Assembly: GCA_002270565.1 (NCBI GenBank)
Contig: NQMI01000009.1
Location: forward strand, 124,001-188,000
From: Stenocarpella maydis
Taxonomy: Eukaryota > Ascomycota > Sordariomycetes > Diaporthales > Diaporthaceae
DNA length: 64,000 nucleotides
Reading direction: 5' to 3'
The notes beneath the pieces are model-generated. The model saw only the letters and a list, made by a program, of their open reading frames with translations, had not been told where the DNA came from and did not search any database. Both the position numbers and the translations under genes were made by a program. Shown here piece after piece: positions 11,314-23,114 of the stretch. The first letter of the stretch is position 1; each line of letters opens with the position of its first letter.

Positions 11314-12332
11314 ACCAGATCCTGAAGCGTTGTAATTCTTTTGTATACTAAAGCATTTTGTACTGTATAGCTAGGTAGTATGTATACCAGTATTGGGTTG
11401 GGCGGCATGCAAGTGGCAATGACCTAAGTTGACTTTCTCCGGGGGCTCACGGACTAGAATGAGCTGGACAGACATTTCCGAACGGAGAATTCTTGGTCCA
11501 TCATTCTTTGTCCTTAACCGGACGATCAAATTATGAGGCAGTGGTAAATCTAACTCAAATGTCAAAAGTATATCTCTGTCTGTTAATAAAATCTTTAAAA
11601 GATGAGTTAGAAACATTAGTAAGTGGTAAATAGTTTAATAATAAAGTACCTAAGATGCATTGGACCACGGTGGAGCCCCGGAACTTCGGAAGCTGACATA
11701 ATATCAGCAACCCCATGGTAAGCTGAGGATCGGAAGCACCACTCTCGAGGAGCTCGTCGGAAACAACTATGGCACGGTGATGAATGCAACAAGTGCCACA
11801 AAAAGGTGGACTAGAAAATATGTCATGAGCCGTTGTTGGGGTACATTTCGCACAGGCAGGCGACTACTTTGAGCTGTGCGACCTCCGAATCGAAGTGGTG
11901 TGCCCGGAAGCAGAGAGGATCATAGGTTATGCAGTGCCAAACTTAGAAGAGGGAGACTTTTTTACGCTGGAGGGCAGAATGATGTCAACACCTACCTCTG
12001 GGACAAGTTATCAGCACCTAAAGGTTGCGTGAGCGAATCGTAGGAGACAGTAACATGACACAGCAATCGTTGCTAGGCCAGGCTGAGAGAAGAACAGGAT
12101 CCGTCTTGCTGCTGCTGGCAGCAAAGTAACGCATTACATATTCCAACGACTGGATGACTTCGGAAGCGATGATCGGTTGCAACAAGCCGAGTTGAAAATC
12201 AAAAACACTATCATGCGCACGGGAAAGAGACAATTCAGCCATGCGGAAACGACTGTCGTTGGAGTTGACGGGAATAGTTGGTGGATCGGATGATCGCCGG
12301 GATGCTCTTGCGAGCTGGTGTTCTTGATTGGG
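11314..12332. other. Intergenic region, nothing assignable
   Basis: About 1 kb between two convergent genes. The 11580-11660 part is somewhat AT-rich. No ORF, repeat or RNA is supportable. Confidence 0.5.
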
Positions 12333-14909
12333 CTATAAGTAGTGTGCTAGATCAATGTGTCCTCCGCCTCCTGTGTCCAGAAGTGGGAACAAGTTCAACC
12401 CACCGAACGAGTCGTCCCCGTCGAAGGCACCACTCAGCAGAGACAAGTCCGGCGTCCGAGGCAGGCTACTTGACATGGTCAGGAATGAAGGATCCAGATC
12501 GCTAAATAGAGAGGGGGACCCGACGTTCCCCATGCCGAAATGCGGTGTCGCTGAATTCTGCGGCGTTGGTTCGGAATGCACGTCTCTCGGGTGGCCCACT
12601 CTCACGGGGTCAGGGCTGACCACCTTGCGCGAGAGCTCAGGCGTTCTCCTGGTGCTCACACCGTCCCCACCCCTGGGCTCATGAGGAATGAGCCCAAAGA
12701 GCTGAGCGGAGCTTTCGGTCCTCTGCAGCCGCTCTTGCACCTCCTTCTTCTCGAGATATTCTACTGCTGTTGTGAGGAGAGACTTTGATATCATGGAATA
12801 CTGTGCAGCGTGCGCATCAATCTTTGCAAAATGATCAAGCGCCGTGACAGACATGCGTGCGTATTTTTCGAGGATACGGCCGAAACCACCAAGAAGGCCG
12901 GCACCGAGCACAAGCGAGCCTGCGAATAGCCACGATCTATAGAACTTGTGTTAGCCATGGTATGCAGCTCAGGACCGAATATATTGGCCAGTTGAACTTA
13001 CACGAGCACCGGTCTTCTGCCAGAGACAAGCCCCTTTTCCACAAGGTCCAAGATCTGGTCGACCATCAGACTGGCAGCATCGATACAGGCATCAGCCAGC
13101 TTCGACTTGCCAGTCATCAAGCCGGCTCTCCCGTAGGCAGAAGATGGATCCGAGGATAGGCGCCTGTACAGCTCATACATCAAAAAAGGCCTCGACACCA
13201 ACATCACCGCGTAGTAGTACGACGCAAGGACTTGGCATGCCCCATTGACCTCGGCAGAGTTCTGCTCGGTCGGGGACGAGACCACAGCCTTGAGCGGCTG
13301 CAGCCACCTCACTGAGAAATCCCTCAACTGCCGGGATATCCCCTCGGTCAGCTGCAGGGAGATCTTGCGCCTCGAGTAGACCTCCACCACGACGCTCTCG
13401 AGGATGAGAAAGATCTGCACAGACGCATTGAGGATATCAAAGACCTCGTGCCCGTCGTCGTCAACCTGCCTGTACGACACCGTGCAGTCGACATCACTGG
13501 TGCTCGGCGGCCGGCCCATGGATGAGCTGAGGAACAAGTCGACGATGCGCAGGCTCTTCCACAGCCTGTCCCTCTGCCTGTGCGTCTCGGGGCCAAAGCG
13601 GCTGTTCACCTCTGTGCGGTGCACGCCGATGGAGTACGCCGCCCGGACTGCGATGCCGAAGAACAGGAAGGCGCCATTGATCTGGCACGCACACAGCATG
13701 TACAGGGTGACCAGGATGAAGGCCTGCACTGTGTCGACGCTGAGATTGCCGTTCAGGTTGGCCAGAGCCTGGTCTCGGGCGTACTCGAAGTACAGCTGTG
13801 CTGTCTCCTCGTTGGCTTGCTGCATCCCGATGGCCACCACGAGGTAGTTCACGGCAGAAGAGACATCATCGATGCGGTTGGCACCTTGCTGGTGTGACGC
13901 CCAGATGGTCATGTCCTCCACCAGGCGCGACCTGCTGACGAAGAGGTCAGCCATGCCGGACGTGACGGACAAATACGTCGATATTGTGGCAGGCATGTCG
14001 TCTCTCTTGACATCAGGGGGTGATGAGGCACCTGATAGGAAGGACGACCTGGATATCGCATTTTCAAGGACCGAGTACCGACTGGTCTGCGGTGCAAATG
14101 CATTCTGATCGACCCGGGTGGTGACGAGCTGACGGACGGTTTGGAAGAAGGACAGCGGGGCGCAGTCACCGATGAAGATCAACTTGCCCTGGGCATCGCA
14201 GAGAAGTCTCGCCTCACGGGGCACCTCAGCCTCCTCGTGGTCGTCCGTCACGGCGGTATCGCTACTTCTCCGACGATCCCCGTGCCTGGCTGCAGGGCCC
14301 GACTTCAACGGGGGCGTTGGCAAGACGGCATGGTTGGTGGCAGCCGTGATGCTCGTGTGCTCGAAATCCACTGGGTGTGGTGTCCCTTGGCTGCGGTTGT
14401 TCGCGCTGGTGGAAACTGATGGCGAGTCGATGCTTGGTGCCCTAGGCTGGTGGGGTTGGTTCCGCGGTCGCGGCCGGCGTCGCTCTCGTGGGGGAGAGTA
14501 CTTGCAGGCGTGAGGCCTTTGACGACGCGTGCAATAACTACATGGCAGTTTACCATCACATTTCACTGCAGTACATCCGGCATTAGCGAGGTAGGCGGCT
14601 GGCGCCAGGATAATGACAGCGGGTCAAGGGGGTCAAGGGTGGGATAGCACCACGCAGGAAAAGGCTAAATAGGAGCAATGGGACATATACGCGGAAGGCT
14701 GAGGTCCGTCCGTCCACACAGATATTGTAAAACCAGAACCGCGAATAGGGAGCTGCAGGCCAATGGCAGAACGGGCAGGGCGGAAGTAACCAACCTTTCC
14801 GTGCTTTACAGCCGTCACAAGCGCTCTGCACACGGGCTCGAATGTACTGGGGCTCCCCGGAAGTGGCCTGTTCACCTCCACCGGCGCCGGGAGTACTCGA
14901 CTTGTCCAT
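12333..14909 (-). CDS. Zn(2)-Cys(6) fungal transcription factor
   Basis: Nuclear DNA-binding regulator; target genes unknown. Exons (minus strand) 14909-14795, 14565-13002 and 12936-12333 give 760 aa. The binuclear zinc cluster is split by the first intron: ACDGCKARK in exon 1 and VKCDGKLPCSYC continuing to HACKY in exon 2, with spacing C-x2-C-x6-C-x5-C-x2-C-x8-C, which fits the family exactly. A disordered Pro/Arg/Ser linker follows, then the middle homology region typical of these factors (YLVVAIGMQQANEE, the ALANLNGNLSVDTVQAF stretch, GVHRTEVNSRF, LWKSLRIVDLFLSSSMGRP). Exon 3 opens with a very hydrophobic stretch (SWLFAGSLVLGAGLLGG), then a helical and acidic/Ser-Pro tail that could be the activation region. 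A neighbouring target gene cannot be deduced. Confidence 0.93.
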
Positions 14910-17008
14910 CTTGTAGTGGTCGTATGGCGGCGAATGGAGACATCTGGTCGGAGGCAGAGTCAAACAGTCGGGGCTGAGAGGCCGGTTCGGGACCTGAGAA
15001 GGCTCTTGGAGGTGCGGAAGCGGAAGATTTTGGAAACAGAGTGGCCCTGGTGCGGAAGCGGATCTAACCAAACCCACCTGGGGCTGGAGTCTCTTGGTGG
15101 TCTGGTTAGACTCGGGAGTAACAATGCGGAGAGGGTTATGCCCTGACTCAGCGCGCGTGCTTGGACGTCTAACTGCTCCACGATCAGCGGTCAACAATGG
15201 TGGTCTGTAGCCATCGTCAAAATTGACTTTGAATAGAATACCCAGCTATTCAGAATCCAGCTCCTGAGAGACGACCAACTCGTGATGACTGGAAATGCTC
15301 ATTTCAAATTGGAAGAGCTCTGTCGAATCGAATCGAAGTCAACTACTACACTAACAGTGTTGGACATTTCTCATAGAATCGATCTTACAAAATCCCGAGC
15401 CTCAGGATCGTTCTAATTGAAGGGAAGTATAACGTAGTGATTGCTAAGTCATATGATTACAATAAACGAGTGTGGAGTCAAAATCGGCAAAACACCATGA
15501 TCGAACACTGGCACTCCTGCCAGTTGCACACCTCGCGAGGTGCTTGACTAGAGCTGGCGTGCCGTCCACCTCCAGCACTCAATGACCGCCACTTATTAGA
15601 CCTGCCTGTGGCCATATGCCAACAGCGCAGAGTGCCGGGTTGGAAATTCTTAGCTATCCGTCCAGAATTGTCTATGGACGGGGTCTTGATACAACATACT
15701 GCCCACGGTTCGCTAAAGTTCTACCAATCAGAGGCCAGATCATGCTTGCATGCTGATTGGTTGGTGTGAATGCTAAGAAAGACCCCTGGTCTGTAGGAGA
15801 GCCCTAACCCTGAGAGCTGAGGGGGCGTGGAGTGGTTTCGCCGATTTATTAAGCGGTAGGACCTAGATACTTGGACGAATAGATCCCAGGGCCCCGGCAG
15901 GTGCTTCCCACCTGGTATGAGTTCATTATGCCTTTTTTGCTGGTCTGAATGACTTTCGCGTCGAAACTTAACCCAGAGACTTACGGGATAGTCAAAGCAA
16001 CTAGTTACATAAGATCCTTATATCATGTGCTACTACATAGGACGCTGCAACCCTTGGATTTTTGGATTTGATGAGCTGCGATAAAGTGGCTGGATGCGTC
16101 CCGAGATCATGTAGACGAGAAACTACGAGCTTTCGCGCGGTCTGATGAGAGGCACCGCGTATTGGCTCAGGGACCGAGCAATGAAATCATAGGCTCGCCC
16201 CATTGGTTGTCACCCGAGCCATATTTTCCGGCCTGCGAAGAGCACAAGTGTGTCTTTCACCTGTGGCAGGTCAATTCAACAGCACAATTGTGGTTTTGGC
16301 GGGCAACCCCACGAAGATCTCACTTGCATCTGGAACCCATGATCGATAAATAAACTGGTGACTTCGATTGGCAGCAAGCCGAAAGCCGGGCCTCCAATGC
16401 TGACGCGACCTGCAAGCCGCTGGTGCTTGGGATGAGCCGGGTATAGTCTTGATTTGCTAGTTGACCCCCTGATCTCATGCTGTTGTGCAACCACGCCATT
16501 CTCTCAAAAGCACAACGGCGGTATTCAAGATAGATGCAGCACGAAGGCGGTCATGTTCTACTGTGCTGTTGAAGCGACCCAGATGATGTTGCCTTGAACA
16601 CCTCGGGCTAGGCAACCAGGGATCTTGTATAGGCACGGATTCAATTAATTATACGTGGGAGCGATGGGTACAGACTCGTGGGGCACTTCAACCTTCTGTG
16701 AGCTCCTCTGTCTGGCAGTCAGTTTGAACCTCACCCGCGCCCAGACAGCAAAACCATTTGCGTCAACGAATTGTAGCCCACCACAGCTTGAATCATGCTT
16801 GAAATTTCCATGGACTCCTCTTGGTTTCGACGGGCTGGATATTCATCGCCACCGTCTCTGAAGAAGCACAAGAGCAAAGCTTCCCGCAGGCGGAAGCATC
16901 GGCCGTGTCAAGTCATCCTCTGGTTCTGCGTGGGTGGGAACCTTTTTCCATGGCAACGTGGCATGACCATATGCTGACCACGAGCAGTGTTACTGTGGGC
17001 ATGGTGGA
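14910..17008. other. Intergenic region between divergent regulator and zinc-finger genes
   Basis: 2.1 kb holding the promoter of the Zn2Cys6 factor (minus) and of the zinc-finger gene (plus). Several short ORFs occur, including one at 16795-16977 with a basic Lys/Arg stretch that might be an upstream exon of the next gene; this is unproven. No repeats or RNA genes seen. Confidence 0.45.
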
Positions 17009-18634
17009 ATGACACAACAGGCACCCGGATGTGCTATTTGCAATGTTCTCCGGTGTGGCCGCTGCTATAGTGAGAAGGTTGAGATTCGTCAGAACGAGCA
17101 AGGGCATGGTCTTTATACTTGGGCCAAACATGCGGCTCTGCGCAAAGACGCGGCTCTGCTGGGTTTGGCTGCCACAGACCCGGACACCCTTCAGCCCCCT
17201 GACCTCAGGGATGAGACAACCACCGTCAGTTGCACTATCCATGAGCTTGACCCCGCATGTGTCTACCTTGGCTATCAGGAAGGACAACAGTCCGATGCTT
17301 TGCCCGGGCGTGTCACTCGGCAGAGCCTCACTGAGCAGAGTCTGCACGAACAAGTGCACAACCGCGGCTCCTCCATTAGCCAACCCCCCTTGGGATCTGG
17401 CCTGTCATCTCTATCTCTGAATCAGGTGGATGTCACTCTAGACCCTTGTCACCTAGCTCCCCCTACTCCTAATCAAACGCTGGGCTGGACAACTTCTCTT
17501 CCGCACGGAATGGGTATAATCGACAAAATCTTCGTCGCCTTCAATACATGGAGGGCAGAGGGCAGAAATGGTTCCAATGGTTCTTCAACCGCGAATACAA
17601 CTACGCCTAGCAGCGGCCACTCCAATAGATCGACACAGCCCAAAACATCTCGCAAACGTACCACCAATCATGGCTCCCCGTTGCGGCAAGGCGGTGCTAA
17701 ACGAGCAAAGGTCTCTATTGACCAAGACCAGCAAACCGGACCAAGAAAGAAACGCCTACTTGCTTGCCCGTTTTGGAAGAAAGACCCCATTAGACACCGA
17801 GACTGTTTCAAAGGTGTGAAACGCATCCGGGACGTCAAGCAGCATCTCCGACGGAGCCATATACAGCCAGTATTCTGTCCCCGCTGTGGCATGGAGTTTG
17901 GTGATGAAGAGGCGGAACTGAGAATGCACATGAGAGCCGTCGAGCAGTGTGGCAACAGGGACTTCCCGGAGCCGGATGGAATCACCGCTTTGCATCAAAA
18001 GGCTCTTCACCGATACTCGGACCGCGGTGCGGATGAAGCACAGCAGTGGTATATTATCTGGGATTATTTGTTCCCAGGTGGGCCTGACGGGGAGTCTCCG
18101 GCCCGGCGACCAACCTCCCCATACGTCGACGAAGATCTATCCGAGGACCTCCTGGCCTTCCGCGAGTTCTCGCGTAGTGATGGCTGGAAAACCTTGGCCA
18201 ATGACCCCAGCCTGAGCTACGCCGCTCTGCACATCGACGAGGAGTTGTTGCAACGATGTCTTGACAGGATTTATGAGGACTTCCTGGCGAGAAGGAGCAC
18301 CACCTCACAGACAACCTGGGAAGAAAGCCCAAACACGTTTTCAGATTCCAGTACACCGGACGAGAGTGCACCGACATGCGATGCAGCTAGCATTGATCAT
18401 CAAACACTAGGCAATGGCGTCATGGCGATGAGTGATTATTCGGCGGTTCTGGACTTTGGAGAGGATTTCCTTTGTCCTCAGATGGACGGTGTTTTCAACA
18501 ATTCGACAGCGATGCCAGGCGTGGAAAATACAACGGCGCTGGCATTCCCAAGTATACCTTTGCTCAATTCTGAGCAAGTAACTGAGCACGTAACACAAGT
18601 GGCAACGTTGGATCCATCGTTAATCAGCCGTTGA
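17009..18634 (+). CDS. C2H2-like zinc-finger domain protein
   Basis: Putative DNA-binding or regulatory protein of a fungal family with a degenerate double zinc finger. The open frame encodes 541 aa without introns. Seen: a basic, Ser/Thr-rich region (about 186-250), then KRLLACPFWKKDP with Cys253 and Cys266, His279 and His284 (HLRRSH), a second unit FCPRCGMEF (Cys290, Cys293) with His307 and Cys314, then the conserved follow-on FPEPDGITALHQKAL, and an acidic C-terminus. This order is the ACPF-type fungal zinc-finger arrangement. The start is uncertain: the first 167 residues look unlike the rest, and Met168 (position 17510) begins a more typical N-terminus; a spliced upstream exon is also possible. 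No signal peptide. Target unknown. Confidence 0.8.
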   Translation: MTQQAPGCAICNVLRCGRCYSEKVEIRQNEQGHGLYTWAKHAALRKDAALLGLAATDPDTLQPPDLRDETTTVSCTIHELDPACVYLGYQEGQQSDALPGRVTRQSLTEQSLHEQVHNRGSSISQPPLGSGLSSLSLNQVDVTLDPCHLAPPTPNQTLGWTTSLPHGMGIIDKIFVAFNTWRAEGRNGSNGSSTANTTTPSSGHSNRSTQPKTSRKRTTNHGSPLRQGGAKRAKVSIDQDQQTGPRKKRLLACPFWKKDPIRHRDCFKGVKRIRDVKQHLRRSHIQPVFCPRCGMEFGDEEAELRMHMRAVEQCGNRDFPEPDGITALHQKALHRYSDRGADEAQQWYIIWDYLFPGGPDGESPARRPTSPYVDEDLSEDLLAFREFSRSDGWKTLANDPSLSYAALHIDEELLQRCLDRIYEDFLARRSTTSQTTWEESPNTFSDSSTPDESAPTCDAASIDHQTLGNGVMAMSDYSAVLDFGEDFLCPQMDGVFNNSTAMPGVENTTALAFPSIPLLNSEQVTEHVTQVATLDPSLISR

Positions 18635-20174
18635 GAAGTTGGTCACTCACGTTGCATTTAGGTGCGATGCTGTCGGCGGGAGGGATGGGGGGAGAGAAGN
18701 NNNNNNNNNNNNNNNNNNNNNNNNNNNNNNNNNNNNNCCCCCCCCCCCCTTTCACTTCTGTCATTCAAGTTTGTATCTCTGGCGATTTGATCGTGCAGAA
18801 CAGGGACAATGGAGCAGCAGTGATTTTATATGCCAAGACCAGCTGAATGGAACTTTCCGTTGATACTGAGTGCAGAGGCTAAATTCCTCGGGCGCAGTGT
18901 CCCGCTTGAGTAATTGCAAGGTCCACTGTCACATGGACTGAAGTATCGGGAGTTATCATGCATCATCTCGGATCTGGGACAATCTGACGGGAACAAGCCC
19001 CCCCTGGGTGTGTGCTATGCCGAGGCAGGCAAGTCCGCACGGCGCGGTGAGGCTAAATGCCCAATTTCGCTATCCGTGGGCCTGAATCGGGCCGTGAAAA
19101 CTTGTTCTTCTAGTGCAGTGTAGCTCGGCTTCATCCGAGCAGGAGCCAGGGGAGGGAGCCAAGTTAGTGTATTAATATGTTGAATGACAGGTCAAGTTAC
19201 CGTATGTAGAGGAACCGAAGATAAGCTTTTCGAGAAGCGGTAAAATGCGCAGAGCCTCTTGGATCGACTTATTATATCCCCGACATCAATCCTTGAATAC
19301 CTTGTTCCCCCGGCCTGCCGTCTATACTTTATGAGCTGTGCGCGGCACTCCCGGATGGGCCACCACGTTGCTGAAGACACACATGCGTGTGGATGCTTGT
19401 CCGAGTCGAGGGAGAAGATCCATTTTGACCAAAGTCGTTCATCCCCCTGGAACCAGACCCAGTCCGTGCGACTTGTGCCGGCCGCCCCCTTCTATAGTCC
19501 TCGTAACCTTGGAACGTACTGTGTTTGGCGGGTATGACGGCGCACCAACTCCAGGGCTGCCTGGTGACCCCTAGAGGCGGTCCCACACTCACGTTTGGGC
19601 AATCTGTTGCCGGCATCTGGGTACGGCGATTGCCAACGCCCTGCGAGCCGTCAGGGATCCTCGGCAGTCAGGGCCACCCCTTTTTCAAGGCTGAGCCTAG
19701 CAAACCTTGGAACACACCACGGCGAAGACACCCAGAGCAAGTACCCAGGTAGCCATCAGGCCCCCATGATGTCCTTGCGCCCGTTGCGTCGTCCGACCTC
19801 CGATGCGTGCGCTCGCGATTGATCGCCTGGGAAAAGCAGGTAAATGGACACTTGCTCGATGCTGCCATGACTCGTCCGGCCTTCCCTGAGCAGCGCGGGC
19901 TGCCCGCGTTATCGCAGTTCTGGTTGGCGAAGACTCTAATTCGGGTCCGCTACGATGGACCGCCGTTCCTGGGCGCCGTGCCGGGGGTTGCATGAGGAGC
20001 CACCGACGATCACTTAGTGATTGTGAACATCCCATTAAAAGGATTTCTCCGACCGCCCGCCGTATGACCTGGGCCATCCTCCCGGCTCTTTGGGGCTGCT
20101 TTCCTTTGGTTTGACTCCCGTCAAACCACCCTCCTCTGTTGGAGCCGATCGCCTGCCCGCCCGATGACTGTGCC
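18635..20174. other. Intergenic region including the gap
   Basis: 1.5 kb with short overlapping frames only and no recognisable product. It includes the N gap and presumably the promoter of the following membrane-protein gene. Confidence 0.5.
18700..18737. other. Assembly gap (38 N)
   Basis: A run of 38 N is bordered by a G-rich stretch on the left and a run of 12 C (18738-18749) on the right. The real gap size is unknown. Any ORF crossing it is artificial. Confidence 0.98.
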
Positions 20175-21494
20175 ATGGCAATCGATGCCGCCGTCATCGA
20201 ACAATTCGGCCCGCCGCCGCCGGGCATCGACCTGACCGAAATGCACATGCCGGGGACGGATATAGGGGTTATCGCCTTGGTTGCAGTTGCGACGCTCTCC
20301 GTGCTGCTCCGACTTGGCTCGCGACTTGTCCAGGATGCAGGGTTGCGTGCGGACGACTATGTGATCGTCGTGGCCCTGATATTGTCTATTGGGACCGCTG
20401 TTGTGACGGTGCAGCGTATGTGTTATGCTCTACTCCCAGCCGTGTTGCCAGCAAGTTCCTGACATAAACATGCGCAAAGTCACCCGTGCAGGTGCAGGGA
20501 GACATGTCTGGGCCTTGACAACAGAGCAGTTGGTAGAAACATCGCAGGTGAGAGTTGCTTACGAGGCAAAAGGGGCTTCCCCAGACGAATTGACAGCTGA
20601 CTGGTCGACTTTCCAGTATTTGTTCGCGTTGGCGATTGTTTACTCCCTGGCAGCCCTGGCCATCAAATTGTCCATTATCCTGCTATACGTGCGGGTCTTC
20701 TCAAGATCAAACACTGGCTTCCGACGGTGCATCCATGCGGCGACGTTGTTTACAGTCGGCTTGGGCGTGACCTTCATAGTCGTCACCGCTGTGGGCTGTC
20801 AGCCGTTGGAGTATTTCTGGACGCAGTTCGACGGGATTTCGGAGGGAACCTGCATCGACATAGGCGGCTTCTTCGTCACCTACTCCATACTCAACGTGTC
20901 ACTTGACGTGTACTTGCTGCTTCTGCCCATCCCGATGGTCCTCAGGCTACAAATGTCGCCCCGGAAGAAGTTGATTGTCTGTGCGCTCATGATGCTTGGA
21001 ATCTTGTACGTCTTCACATGTCCAACTCACTACCACACAGTCAGGCTAACACGGATCGACACAGTGCTTGTGCTGCCGGCATGGTCCGCATCTACTACAT
21101 CATGGTTTTTTCTTTTTCGCGTGACTACACGTGGGCCCTGGGCCCAGTCGGGCTCTGGGCGTCGGTGGAACCGGCCATCGGCGTGGTCACGACCTGCATG
21201 GCGAACGTCATGCCGCTGTACTACTGGTTGATGGAGAGGGCGAATCCGGAAAACAACGCGGATAGGACGAACAGGCCGCGATCGAGCGATTACAGGGGGC
21301 TTGAAAGGATGCACACTGTCATCGAGGGCAAGCTGGTGCTGAGGCCGAGGGAGGACGACGAGATCCGTCTGACTACGCTTGCTACGGGTGGCAGGCCGGA
21401 GTCTGAAGAGGACTGCCGTCACGAGAGAGGGATCGTGGTCACGTCGGATGTCACTGTCACAGTTAGTGAAGGCCCTACACGACCATCGCAATAA
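20175..21494 (+). CDS. Second Pth11/SAT4-type rhodopsin-fold membrane protein
   Basis: Seven-helix fungal rhodopsin-like membrane protein, candidate surface receptor, ligand unknown. Exons 20175-20415, 20492-20547, 20617-21005 and 21065-21494 give 371 aa. Seen: helix 1 (DIGVIALVAVATLSVLLRLG), RLVQDAGLRADDYVIVVALI in place of the usual WDD motif, GRHVWAL loop, YLFALAIVYSLAALAIKLSI helix, CQPLEYFWTQFDG, GTCIDIGGFF, NVSLDVYLLLLPIPMVLRLQ, MSPRKKLIVCALMMLGIF, and the last helix with GPVGLWASVEPAIGVVTTCM. A hydrophilic tail follows. The intron 20548-20616 is 69 nt and open in frame; it is called an intron because removing it joins TSQ to YLFAL as in the family and it has donor GTGAGA, a CTGAC branch site and CAG acceptor. 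It is only distantly similar to the 6.1 kb copy, so not a recent duplicate. Confidence 0.88.
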
Positions 21495-22667
21495 CCTTCC
21501 CTCCAGTGAACCTTTTCTGAGATCGGCCAACTCCCCCAAAAGTTCCTCCGAGCCAGTTAAGCTCAGCCTGCCGAGGTCTTGTTAGCAGCAACGATGAATC
21601 ATCACCTCGTCGTACCTATCTACCTTCAACCCGCCCCCTCTTAGACCTTCCGTTACTCGCTAAAAGCTTGCAGCTGCGACCTGATGCGGGAGAAGGCCAG
21701 ACCTTGTAGGCATCGTCCCACCATGGGCAGGTCATCATGGCGAGCAGCCAGCACCTTGTCACACAATCCCAAGCATTCACAACTGCCATGGCATAACCGC
21801 ACGCTTCCAATGGTTATGTCTGCGACCGACTTGACCAATCAACATGGCCAGCCTGGTGGGGACGCTGTCCATTGTCTTGTCATGGTGAGAGGGAGATAAC
21901 GTCGGTCTTGCAGTCGCTACGTTGCCGCCGGGTAGAGGACCCGCCCGGTGCATTCCCATGGTCTGATAGAAAGAGACACAGCAGCCCATCTAGGGGTCCC
22001 TCTTTATTGAAATAGCTCCTGTGTTCCGGAATGTCTCTGACCAGCCCCAGCCAGTGGAGCGCCAAGAGGAAGCGGGACGGGCCACGGGCGGCATTTCATT
22101 GAATGTAACTGAATTGAGAGATGCACCCATAAAACCATGCGACCGGTCGTATGAGTCTGGACCGACCGCGACAGTTCCACAAGGACGCTGTATTGATGGT
22201 CGGGGTTTTGCTCGGGGATAGTGGTATCGGGCGCCTCCACATCTGCACCACCCTGAAATCGTGAACCTTGAGCTGGTCATATGTTGCATGTGAAACAAGC
22301 ATTTCGGTTGACGTATGATCTTTGCGCACTGATCAGGCTAACTGTCGAGAACCACATGGATCGACCCATACCTGATTCGACTTGATGTTGCAACGCATCT
22401 ACGCCAGCGCGCAAACTTGAAGTCAATCGGTTATCGGGACTGGGAGGTGATGGGACCATCGCGACTGGAGTGTTGAGACAGCTTCGAACTATATCAACCA
22501 TCAGAACTCCCTCTCCAACTTCCTGATTTGAGAATAAACCATCATCAACTCGCTCTCCTCTCACTCTCAGCACTCCAATCCAGATCAACAGTATTCTTGG
22601 CTGCGCCAACGAACAACAATCACATCTCTACGACACACCCTCATCCCGCACAACACCAACACACAAA
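21495..22667. other. Intergenic region, nothing assignable
   Basis: 1.2 kb with short frames on both strands. The last 150 bases are C/T- and A/C-rich, as in fungal 5' leaders, and fit the following small gene. Confidence 0.5.
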
Positions 22668-23114
22668 ATGTCTGCCTTCCGAGCTGGTCTCTCCCTTTGC
22701 AGCCGCCGCGTTACAGCATCCTCTGGTAGGGTCCTCAGTCGGCAGACAAACGGCGCTACCTCAACAACGAGGTGCTACTCAGATCTGCCATTTTACGCAT
22801 ATACCTCCACAGTCGGGCTTGGCGGACTACCACTGTACGTAGTTATCATCACTCCAATGCATTTCACGAGCCACCATCACATGGTGTCTCCAAACCCAGA
22901 ATCTGTCCTGAGCATCAATGAGAAGCTTTTTGGCGCTAACAGAAGACCGACGTCTAGAGCTTTCGGTGGTGCTGCTAGTGTGATGGGAGCTGGCTTCTAC
23001 GCGCTCGGAAAAGACCCCCGAGAGATCAAGCATAATGATCATCAGGCTCAGATGGCTCTGAACCCCAAGCGGTCATACCGGGATTCAAAATCTACCCGTT
23101 GGACCACTATCTAG
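22668..23114 (+). CDS. Small protein with mitochondrial-type N-terminus
   Basis: I do not recognise the family. The uninterrupted frame encodes 148 aa starting at an ATG after an A/C-rich leader. The first 40 residues are rich in Arg, Ser, Ala and Thr, lack acids and include SLCSRRVTASSGRVLSRQ, a typical matrix-targeting presequence. A moderately hydrophobic stretch follows (YAYTSTVGLGGLPLYVVIIT), and a Gly/Ala-rich segment RAFGGAASVMGAGFYALG lies near residue 100, ahead of a charged tail. An intron could lie near 22834 (a GTACGT donor is present), which would replace the His-rich middle part. Expected product: a small inner-membrane or matrix protein; function unknown. Confidence 0.6.
   Translation: MSAFRAGLSLCSRRVTASSGRVLSRQTNGATSTTRCYSDLPFYAYTSTVGLGGLPLYVVIITPMHFTSHHHMVSPNPESVLSINEKLFGANRRPTSRAFGGAASVMGAGFYALGKDPREIKHNDHQAQMALNPKRSYRDSKSTRWTTI

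Noticed and set aside
18631..18863. Frames running through the N gap
   Set aside because: They contain X residues and exist only because N cannot encode a stop.
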